Source: Candidatus Dojkabacteria bacterium UBA2222 (GTDB lineage: Bacteria > Patescibacteriota > Dojkabacteria > SC72). From it: DNA of 5,633 nucleotides. Shown here piece by piece: positions 1 through 5,633 of the stretch. Position 1 is the first letter of the stretch. The number at the start of each line of letters is the position of its first letter. A program made the position numbers and the translations under genes. The notes beneath the pieces are model-generated. The model ran no database searches. It was not told where the DNA came from and saw nothing but the letters and a program-made list of their open reading frames with translations. The stretch spans positions 1 through 5,633 of the forward strand of contig DCUE01000062.1 in assembly GCA_002328465.1 (NCBI GenBank), written 5' to 3'.

Positions 1-1400
1 CATATTGGCAACCGAATCAATTAAGATACAGAACAACCCCAACAGTTGCACAAACATATGCAAGAGGTTGGACTGATACCTTAAAGACTTGGACCATTGA
101 TAAACAGAGACCTAACATTGGAACATATTCAATAACAACAGATACAGTAAATGGAAGAATAATTGTTACATGGGGTAATGTTACGGATGAAAAAAGGTTA
201 TATGCCGTTGTAGGAAACATTTACTACTCTCCTTCAGGTGATCAATTCCCAGTACCTGTAACCTTGAGTACTTCAACAGCTGGAGTCACCTTCCCTTCTT
301 CAACTTCATACACTCCAACAATCCAAACAAGTGCGGATGTACCAGGTCACTTAGTTACAAACAGGGCATTCATGATTGGACCTAATATGGGAGGAACAAC
401 AAACTCAGGTTCTGTATTTATCAACCCTGGAGGAAACAGAGAGGGAAGTCTAGTTATATATTTAACAGTTTTTGACTACGCAGGTAATGTATATTCTGTT
501 TACAATACATACTCCTTAAAAGATTGGTTTGTAACGGATGGAGGTCTAGCATACTCAGAAAATGGGACTACTTTCCAAACCGAGAATATTGTTGGAGATA
601 CCTGGGGAACTACATTACCCCCATTTGCAAGAATAGCGGGAGAGTCCTTAATCTCAAATATTGCAGACTATTCAAGTGAGATGTGGGCAGATAGTAATCC
701 AGTACAACCACCTTCTGCTCTCTTACGAAGTAGTGTCTCAGGTAGTTATAACATTAGAAATTTCAAATCTCATAATTTGACTAGTTACTATGATACTCTT
801 TTGGAAATGTACACAAAGAAAAAGCAAGATATTCCGGCATCGGATCTGAAAGAACTCCTAATAGAGGGGGATGTCACAGTAGCCAATGCGAACCTAACGG
901 CGATATTTACGCCAATGTCCAAATATAATGTTGCAATAATAACGGGCAAGCTAATAATAAATGGTTTAAATTGTAATGGTTATGCATTAATATTTGTTAA
1001 TGGAGATATAGATGTTTTACCAAACATCACTAATCAAACTGCTAATAGGAATGCCTGTATATTTGTGTCTAGAGGGAATATCAATATCAAGGAAGGCAGG
1101 TATAACTCTAATGGAGGAACTTTCAGATATGATCAAATAAATGGATACTTCATTGCAGATGGAAATATAATAATAGAACATGAGACTGGAGCAATAGTTG
1201 ATGGTGTATATATAAATGGGGGAATACAATCATTAGGTAACCCCAAAGGAATAATTATAAATAGATATCTTAGATTCTATGATAGATTAAGATACCCAGT
1301 ATTAGCAATAGATTATCATCCCAAGTACGGGTTTATAAGTGGAATATTTTTTGCTAACAATTTTACATTCCAAAAGGTTGAAGTTGGACTCAAACCATAA
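1..1400 (+). CDS. Large secreted/surface protein, C-terminal part (5'-truncated by window)
   Basis: The reading frame is open from base 3 (first full codon) to the TAA at 1398-1400, giving 465 visible residues; the true start lies upstream. A TTG at 264 could be miscalled as a start, but the frame stays open before it, and the residues before it (such as YWQPNQLRYRTTPTVAQTYA) match the paralogue encoded at 2732-5308. Visible parts in order: a conserved block (bases 3-107); an Ig-like beta segment (about 108-515) ending in a VFDYAGN-type strand; a DWFVTDGGLAYS motif (from 522); a linker with SNIADYSSEMWADSN; and a strand-repeat domain (about 930-1400) with short turns such as NGD and RGN, resembling beta-helix or bactofilin-like C-termini that I associate with Patescibacteria surface proteins. 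Two cysteines (codons at 972 and 1056) are kept in the paralogue. There is no C-terminal membrane helix or sorting motif. Function is unknown; a structural envelope role is inferred. Confidence 0.9.
   Translation, partial: YWQPNQLRYRTTPTVAQTYARGWTDTLKTWTIDKQRPNIGTYSITTDTVNGRIIVTWGNVTDEKRLYAVVGNIYYSPSGDQFPVPVTLSTSTAGVTFPSSTSYTPTIQTSADVPGHLVTNRAFMIGPNMGGTTNSGSVFINPGGNREGSLVIYLTVFDYAGNVYSVYNTYSLKDWFVTDGGLAYSENGTTFQTENIVGDTWGTTLPPFARIAGESLISNIADYSSEMWADSNPVQPPSALLRSSVSGSYNIRNFKSHNLTSYYDTLLEMYTKKKQDIPASDLKELLIEGDVTVANANLTAIFTPMSKYNVAIITGKLIINGLNCNGYALIFVNGDIDVLPNITNQTANRNACIFVSRGNINIKEGRYNSNGGTFRYDQINGYFIADGNIIIEHETGAIVDGVYINGGIQSLGNPKGIIINRYLRFYDRLRYPVLAIDYHPKYGFISGIFFANNFTFQKVEVGLKP
3..1400 (+). 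repeat. Paralogous tandem block, copy 1 (partner at 3923-5308)
   Basis: This coding block aligns along its whole length with 3923-5308. DNA similarity is highest at the start (3-107 against 3923-4027) and around the DWF motif; the longest exact match noted is 26 bases (654-679 against 4559-4584). The Ig-like middle has diverged strongly, and small insertions or deletions account for the 12-base length difference. The copies are direct repeats separated by the membrane-protein gene and the 5' part of the second copy's gene. They represent gene duplication, not a mobile element: no terminal repeats or transposase are present. Confidence 0.85.
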
Positions 1401-1431
1401 TTACAGAGAAAAAGCTAAATAATTATAGAAA

Positions 1432-2739
1432 ATGAAGAATAAAATTAAAATAATAATAGGGATATTAGTACCCTTACTCTTAATATCTGCCTTTTTATTA
1501 GGCTCTTTCTTTCTTATAAAGGATGAATATTCAGATTATTTGAGAAAAAGCGGAGCAATTTTGTTTTCAGAAAAAAAAGGAAAAGAGATTCTTTTAGAAG
1601 TTGATGTAAACAATTTTGATAAAACAAAGTGTGAGTTCTCTTACTGTGTAGTTAATACTTGTGGGAATTATCTTAAACTTCCATGTGATAAGTTAGAGGA
1701 AAACAAATATGAAGGAGAGGGTAAATACCGAATTAAGCTTAATTTTGATTCGTACCCATACAATCCATTCACTCATAAGTTCTTGAAATCATGGGAAATA
1801 TCGAGAATACCAACGGAGGAATCTCCATTTGAAAGGGAAAGATATATTGAAGGGATAAAGAGTATATTGAAGGTATATAATTTTAGACAAGGATATACAT
1901 GTGCACTTACCTCGAAGACACTAAGTCTTGAAGAATGGTTTTGTAATAATGAGAATTTTTTCTCAAATGATTATCTCAAAACTATATCTTTAGCATATGA
2001 TTTGAGTGAGAGACTTGGCGATGAGGAATTACATTCTTATGTTCAAAAGGAAATTGAATATTTAAATAATAATGTTGATAGGATTTTGAGTGAAGAGATT
2101 GAGTATCCTGAAGCCTACATACTTAAACTTGTAGAGATAGGGTTAAGTTCTGAATATCTTACTTTAATTGATGATTTTCAGATACCAACTTATGAGAGGG
2201 AGGTTCTTGAAGACCATGATTATAAACCGCAACTTTCAAAGGAAGAAGAGTTATTTCCTGAATTCTATACTTCGATATTGAGATATTCGGATTATTCAAA
2301 ACTCTATAAAGAGTTTGGTAAAGAGAAATTATCTAACTACTATACTAACGAATTGATTATTAAATATAACAGGTCTCCATTTGTTCTGTATGGGCTTTGT
2401 ACTGTTGGAGAAACCATATCAGATGCAGAGATATACAAATATATAAGAACAGAGCTTAGTGAAGTCATTGCTAAAAAAGAGGATAATTTAATTCTTAACA
2501 ACCTTACAGAGTTACTTTCTTGTAATCTCTATGCCGAGGGTATGAATTCTGAAATAACGGGATTAAACGAAGAAATAAGAGAATTGGTGAATAGAAGTAC
2601 ACTTGAGATTAATGGAATTCCTTATATTGTGAATAGTAGTCTAATTGAAATGGAGGGTGCAGAGGGAAAGGAAAAAATTCAGAAGATAATTTTCAACTAT
2701 AGAATGCTTGATAATCTAATCTATGTTCTATATGAGTAG
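1432..2739 (+). CDS. Single-pass membrane-anchored protein with helical extracytoplasmic domain, unknown function
   Basis: This complete 435-residue protein starts at the ATG at 1432 and ends at TAG. The start is supported by a short basic N-terminus (MKNKIK) followed directly by one hydrophobic helix at about residues 7-29; no clear Shine-Dalgarno precedes it (upstream bases are ATTATAGAAA). The basic side is expected inside, so residues 30-435 should lie outside the membrane. That domain is acidic and rich in Glu, Lys, Tyr and Leu. It seems to begin with a small beta region holding a cysteine cluster (C67, C72, C77, C85), then runs into predicted helices carrying C157, C171, C323 and C364. 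Eight cysteines outside the cytoplasm would allow four disulfides. The helical part could be a helical-hairpin repeat or toroid-like fold, but I recognise no family or catalytic motif. It lies 31 bases after one secreted-protein gene and overlaps the next, so a partnership with these products is inferred. The gene at 5364 has the same plan. Confidence 0.88.
   Translation: MKNKIKIIIGILVPLLLISAFLLGSFFLIKDEYSDYLRKSGAILFSEKKGKEILLEVDVNNFDKTKCEFSYCVVNTCGNYLKLPCDKLEENKYEGEGKYRIKLNFDSYPYNPFTHKFLKSWEISRIPTEESPFERERYIEGIKSILKVYNFRQGYTCALTSKTLSLEEWFCNNENFFSNDYLKTISLAYDLSERLGDEELHSYVQKEIEYLNNNVDRILSEEIEYPEAYILKLVEIGLSSEYLTLIDDFQIPTYEREVLEDHDYKPQLSKEEELFPEFYTSILRYSDYSKLYKEFGKEKLSNYYTNELIIKYNRSPFVLYGLCTVGETISDAEIYKYIRTELSEVIAKKEDNLILNNLTELLSCNLYAEGMNSEITGLNEEIRELVNRSTLEINGIPYIVNSSLIEMEGAEGKEKIQKIIFNYRMLDNLIYVLYE
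2732..2739 (+). promoter_or_regulatory. ATGAGTAG start/stop overlap (likely translational coupling)
   Basis: The ATG of the secreted-protein gene begins 8 bases before the end of the membrane-protein gene, which stops at TAG 2737-2739 in another frame. No Shine-Dalgarno-like stretch precedes it, so translation of the second gene probably depends on ribosomes ending the first. The more upstream ATG at 2723 would make the overlap 17 bases. Coupling is inferred from the overlap, not shown by the sequence. Confidence 0.6.
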
Positions 2740-5308
2740 AATCTATAAAATATTTATAATAATTGGCGTATTTATTTCCTTGTTGACTTTTTTAAAGGAG
2801 AAAGTATTCGCAGATTATTGTGCTTGTTCTGGCAATACCTACTACTGTTACTACTATGATGCCTGTTGTCCCATTGATGATGTAAATTGTTGTCAAGGCT
2901 CTGGTTGCTACTGTGATTTTTTTGATGGCCTTGCTCCGGGCAGTTGTGCAGGAGCAATATATTGTGGCCACTATTCTGTTTGGCAACCTTGTGGTTCTTC
3001 AAAAGTTTGTACCTCCAGTGGATGCATTGCCACCTGCACTTCTGGATGTACACCCCCTGCTTGTGCTCCAACATATAGTACTTCTAACTTAGGGTATGGT
3101 ACTAAAACTTTATCCTGTACAGATGGTTGTGGAGCAACAAACTCTCGAACATGTTACTGCTATAGCTGTACCTTACCAAACTGCCCTGCACCACTCTCCA
3201 ATACTGCAACAGTAGCAAGTCCAAATATGATTCTTTCAGGATTTAGGTCGTGTACGAATGGCTGTAGTGTTACAACCACAGGAGATTGTTATGAAGTTCC
3301 AACAACCCAACCTATTCCAACATTAGAAATACAAAACGATCCTCTTAATAAATATGACTTCTCAAGTATTACGCATAGTGGAATACCAGGTACATCAGCT
3401 GGAAATTTAAATGATCCATTGAATCTGGTAGCTAGATATTACGATGTAGATGGAGTCGCAGATGTAGAAGCTCTTTTTGTATGGTTTAGGGGTGACACAT
3501 ACACAGGAGAACCAGGTACCCCACTTTGGATATCAACTACAACAACCCCCAAGGCTCCTGCAGCAGATAGTTGGGGATTCATGATGCACAGAGAGGGTGG
3601 GACATGGTATCCATATGTTCCAAGCTATCCTAGCTCTGGTACGGCCACTTGGGTGAGAAGAAATAACTATGATCCTAGCTTAAGAACATTTTACATAGCT
3701 GGTACAGATACTCTTCCAATGATATCGGTTACAATAACAGGAAATGGTATTACTTCAGACAGTGCAAGTAAAACAGTAACAATGCCATTTAGATTAAGAT
3801 TCTCGGGAAATGATTTAACAACAACAGCTCCTGTATCAAGAGTTAAATACAAAATCCTGTTATTAGGATTAGATAAGTTCAGTTTTACCCCGAGTGACAA
3901 CTACGCTTTCTCAGTAGCAAGCTATTGGCAAGCGAATCAATTAAGATACAGAACTACCCCAACAGTAGCGCAGACATATGCACGTAGTTGGATAGATACA
4001 ACAAAGAGATGGACTATCGATAAACAATCTCCAGTGATTACAATTCGAGCTGGATTCCCAAGTTATTCTGGTAGTACAATCACTATCTCTTGGGACTCAT
4101 CAGATAATATGAATCTTTACTCTGTTGTTGGAAACATATTCTCAACAGCTGGTGCTGATGCAAGAAATGTAACACTAACAGGAATTGGTACTGGAATGAC
4201 AATTAGGTCTCCATACATGCCACTTTCGGACGAAAGGAGAGCTACAGAAGTTGGGAAATTAAATGGAGAATGGGCATTTAGGGTAAACCCGGATATGACT
4301 GCAAATTTAACTAATCATAGTATTAGTATAAATATAGGGAATAATAATAAGGGAACATTAATAATAGATTTAACAGTATTCGATGATGCTGGAAATATGG
4401 CAAGTACAAGTTCAGCCATTAACCTTGAAGACTGGTTTGTAACAGATGGGGGATTAGCATATTCTCAAAATGGAACAAGTTTCCAAACAAAAAACATTAG
4501 TGGAAATATTTGGGGAGGCAAGTTACCACCATTTACAATTGTTGGGGAATCCCTACTTTCAAATATTGCAGACTATTCAAGTGAAATGTGGGCGGATAGT
4601 AATACAGTTCAATCACCTACTTCCTTGCTTAGGAGTACTCTTTCAGGAAGCTATAATATTAGAAATTTCAAGACACATGGTTTAACCAGTTACTACTCTA
4701 CTCTTATGAGGATGTATGAGGAACGTAAAAGTGAACTTCCAGCATCAGAACTTAAAACAATTATTAGGAATGAAGATTTAACTATCGTTAATGGTAATCT
4801 AGTAAGTATGTTTCAGAGTTTAAAAACTTACAATGTTGCAATAATAAATGGGAATTTGTTATTAGATCGTTTCAGTTGTAATGGAAAAGCCTTAGTATTT
4901 GTAGGTGGGAATTTAGAGATAAAGCCTAATCTCTCGAATCAAAATATTAGTAGGAATGCTTGTATGTTTGTTGTAAAAGGAAATGTTGTAATTTCAGAGG
5001 GTATAAATAATTCTACGGGAGGAAATTTCGGTTACGATAATATTAATGCATATATATTTGCAGATGGGTTGCTAACAATGAATCAGGAAACAAGTAAAGT
5101 ATCTCCAACCACAATTGATGGTATTTACATAAATGGAGGGGTTCATTCCTTAGGTGGAGTGAGAATATATAGATCTTTGAGATTAATTGAGAGAATGAGT
5201 TATCCTGTATTAGCAATAGATCATCATCCTAAATATGGGATATTAGGGGGGACATTCTTCGCTAATAATTTTACATTCCAGAAAATAGAGCTAGGTTTCA
5301 AACCTTAA
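2732..5308 (+). CDS. Secreted multi-domain protein: Cys-rich N-terminus, Ig-like segment, strand-repeat C-terminus
   Basis: The product is 858 residues from the ATG at 2732, which overlaps the previous gene's stop as ATGAGTAG. An ATG at 2723 would add three residues (MFY); neither start has a clear Shine-Dalgarno, so the choice rests on the compact overlap. Residue numbers below count from 2723. Residues 4-30 form a signal peptide with a VFA|DY cleavage site and no lipobox. Residues 33-189 hold 26 cysteines, including a duplicated Cys module. Residues 200-435 form a beta- and aromatic-rich region with a DVDGVAD acidic loop (241-247). Residues 436-568 are Ig-like, ending in TVFDDAGN. DWFVTDGGLAYS starts at 570, and the strand-repeat domain covers about 703-861 with C719 and C747. 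From residue 401 onward it aligns with the partial gene at the window start; I estimate about 60% identity from DWF to the end by eye. No anchor is visible, so it is either released or held by a partner. Function unknown; an envelope, fibre or adhesion role is plausible. Confidence 0.92.
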   Translation: MSRIYKIFIIIGVFISLLTFLKEKVFADYCACSGNTYYCYYYDACCPIDDVNCCQGSGCYCDFFDGLAPGSCAGAIYCGHYSVWQPCGSSKVCTSSGCIATCTSGCTPPACAPTYSTSNLGYGTKTLSCTDGCGATNSRTCYCYSCTLPNCPAPLSNTATVASPNMILSGFRSCTNGCSVTTTGDCYEVPTTQPIPTLEIQNDPLNKYDFSSITHSGIPGTSAGNLNDPLNLVARYYDVDGVADVEALFVWFRGDTYTGEPGTPLWISTTTTPKAPAADSWGFMMHREGGTWYPYVPSYPSSGTATWVRRNNYDPSLRTFYIAGTDTLPMISVTITGNGITSDSASKTVTMPFRLRFSGNDLTTTAPVSRVKYKILLLGLDKFSFTPSDNYAFSVASYWQANQLRYRTTPTVAQTYARSWIDTTKRWTIDKQSPVITIRAGFPSYSGSTITISWDSSDNMNLYSVVGNIFSTAGADARNVTLTGIGTGMTIRSPYMPLSDERRATEVGKLNGEWAFRVNPDMTANLTNHSISINIGNNNKGTLIIDLTVFDDAGNMASTSSAINLEDWFVTDGGLAYSQNGTSFQTKNISGNIWGGKLPPFTIVGESLLSNIADYSSEMWADSNTVQSPTSLLRSTLSGSYNIRNFKTHGLTSYYSTLMRMYEERKSELPASELKTIIRNEDLTIVNGNLVSMFQSLKTYNVAIINGNLLLDRFSCNGKALVFVGGNLEIKPNLSNQNISRNACMFVVKGNVVISEGINNSTGGNFGYDNINAYIFADGLLTMNQETSKVSPTTIDGIYINGGVHSLGGVRIYRSLRLIERMSYPVLAIDHHPKYGILGGTFFANNFTFQKIELGFKP
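3047..3289 (+). repeat. Two tandem Cys modules, C-x4-C-x17/22-C-x3-C-x7-C
   Basis: Within the Cys-rich N-terminal region, cysteines 109, 114, 132, 136 and 144 (counted from the ATG at 2723) are spaced like cysteines 149, 154, 177, 181 and 189. Only the third interval differs (17 against 22 residues). Shared residues include the opening CT-P--C-P and the later SCT-GC. Unit 1 covers about 3047-3166 and unit 2 about 3167-3289. The upstream 76 residues (cysteines 33-105) are denser in Cys and Tyr and do not fit this spacing. In a secreted protein these cysteines would be expected to form disulfides or bind metal; which of these applies cannot be told from the sequence. Confidence 0.75.
3923..5308 (+). 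repeat. Paralogous tandem block, copy 2 (partner at 3-1400)
   Basis: This is the second copy of the duplicated block, in the same orientation and frame as copy 1. It starts at the codon for Tyr401 (YWQANQLRYRTT) and runs to the stop codon. The similarity almost certainly extends upstream of copy 1, but that part lies outside the window, so the true length of the duplication cannot be measured here. Confidence 0.85.
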
Positions 5309-5350
5309 TTTAATTAAAGACGGCCCTTGCTCTTCCTGATATATTATATT

Positions 5351-5355
5351 AAGGA
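5351..5355 (+). promoter_or_regulatory. Ribosome-binding site AAGGA for the gene at 5364
   Basis: AAGGA lies 8 bases before the ATG at 5364, in a good position to pair with the 3' end of 16S rRNA. It is the only convincing Shine-Dalgarno in the window; the starts at 1432 and 2732 have none. It fixes the start of the truncated last gene. Confidence 0.6.
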
Positions 5356-5363
5356 AAATTATT

Positions 5364-5633
5364 ATGATAATAAAAAAGAAAACACTTTACATAGTCTTAC
5401 CCTTTCTCATTGTAGTAGTTCTTTTACTCCTTCTTTTTGTTTTTTTAATGGGATGGCTTGGTAATACCCCTAAGTTAAATAGATATGATTCATTAATAGA
5501 GACATGTGAAGTGGAAAAGAAGCTCTTTAAAGTATTAGTAAGGTGTGATGTATTTATAAATGAGACATCACAAAGGGATGATATGAACTGTTTAGATTTA
5601 ACTGTAGTAAATAAGGATAGTACAAACATATTA
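5364..5633 (+). CDS. Membrane-anchored protein, N-terminal part (3'-truncated by window)
   Basis: An ATG at 5364 opens a frame that runs uninterrupted to the last base of the window (90 codons). AAGGA at 5351-5355, 8 bases before the ATG, is the best ribosome-binding site in the window and supports this start. The product begins MIIKKK, then has a long hydrophobic helix at about residues 8-30 (rich in Val, Leu and Phe), then a polar segment with cysteines at residues 48, 61 and 76. The plan (basic start, one membrane helix, Cys-bearing outer segment) matches the protein encoded at 1432-2739. A short stretch may align: CLDLTVVN here with CEFSYCVVN there, each preceded by a hydrophobic beta-like strand. 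It lies 55 bases after the secreted-protein gene and is probably co-transcribed with it. Paralogy with the 1432 gene is likely but rests on a short stretch; the overall fold and function cannot be judged from this fragment. Confidence 0.8.
   Translation, partial: MIIKKKTLYIVLPFLIVVVLLLLLFVFLMGWLGNTPKLNRYDSLIETCEVEKKLFKVLVRCDVFINETSQRDDMNCLDLTVVNKDSTNIL

Noticed and set aside
264..266. TTG as the start codon of the first gene
   Set aside because: The frame is open upstream to the window edge and the residues before the TTG match the paralogue, so this codon is an internal leucine.
1401..1431. Promoter or terminator between the first and second genes
   Set aside because: The 31-base gap has no stem-loop and no paired promoter boxes; it looks like an intra-operon spacer.
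2772..3074. 100-codon open frame on the - strand
   Set aside because: It lies opposite the Cys-rich coding region. Its product shows no domain-like pattern, and the + strand gene is supported by its signal peptide and paralogue.
4470..4685. 71-codon open frame on the + strand in another frame
   Set aside because: It lies fully inside the secreted-protein gene, in a region conserved at protein level in the main frame.
5309..5363. Promoter or terminator between the third and fourth genes
   Set aside because: TATATT at 5340 and 5345 could pass as a -10 box, but the only -35-like stretch (TTGCTC at 5327-5332) is too close. TTTAATTAAA is palindromic but lacks a GC stem and U-run. Neither is supportable in such AT-rich sequence.
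5387..5629. 80-codon open frame on the - strand
   Set aside because: It is opposite the start of the last gene, which has a ribosome-binding site, an N-terminal membrane helix and the operon's direction.
1..5633. Alternative genetic code (TGA as glycine, as in some Patescibacteria)
   Set aside because: All frames are complete without any in-frame TGA and end at TAA or TAG, so nothing here calls for recoding, though the absence of TGA stops does not exclude it.

Overview
This is an AT-rich, gene-dense window in which everything runs on the + strand. It holds parts of four genes that follow one another closely (gaps of 31 and 55 bases and one 8-base overlap), so it looks like a single operon. 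No RNA gene, insertion sequence, CRISPR array or metabolic gene is visible. The style points to a Candidate Phyla Radiation (Patescibacteria) bacterium, for example Microgenomates or Dojkabacteria. The evidence is short intergenic spaces, poor Shine-Dalgarno signals, low GC, and large secreted proteins that end in a strand-repeat domain of a type I associate with that group. This placement is an inference from protein style. The genetic code gives no help: stops are TAA, TAG and TAA, and no gene needs TGA as a sense codon.

Layout: (1) bases 1-1400 are the 3' part of a large secreted or surface protein gene whose start lies before the window. (2) Bases 1432-2739 encode a 435-residue protein with one N-terminal membrane anchor and an acidic, mostly helical outer domain carrying eight cysteines. 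(3) Bases 2732-5308 encode a complete secreted protein of about 858 residues: signal peptide, a very cysteine-rich N-terminal region, a middle beta-rich region, an Ig-like segment and a C-terminal strand-repeat domain. (4) Bases 5364 to the window end are the first 90 codons of another membrane-anchored protein built like gene 2.

The main observation is that genes 1 and 3 are clear paralogues over their shared 460 or so residues. Genes 2 and 4 share the same plan and possibly a short motif. The locus therefore reads A-B-A'-B', an alternating tandem array of a secreted multi-domain protein and a single-pass membrane protein. I infer that each pair works together at the cell envelope, perhaps with the anchored protein retaining, folding or presenting the secreted one, because the secreted protein has no visible anchor of its own. 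No enzymatic motif was recognised in any of the four genes, so their functions remain unknown.
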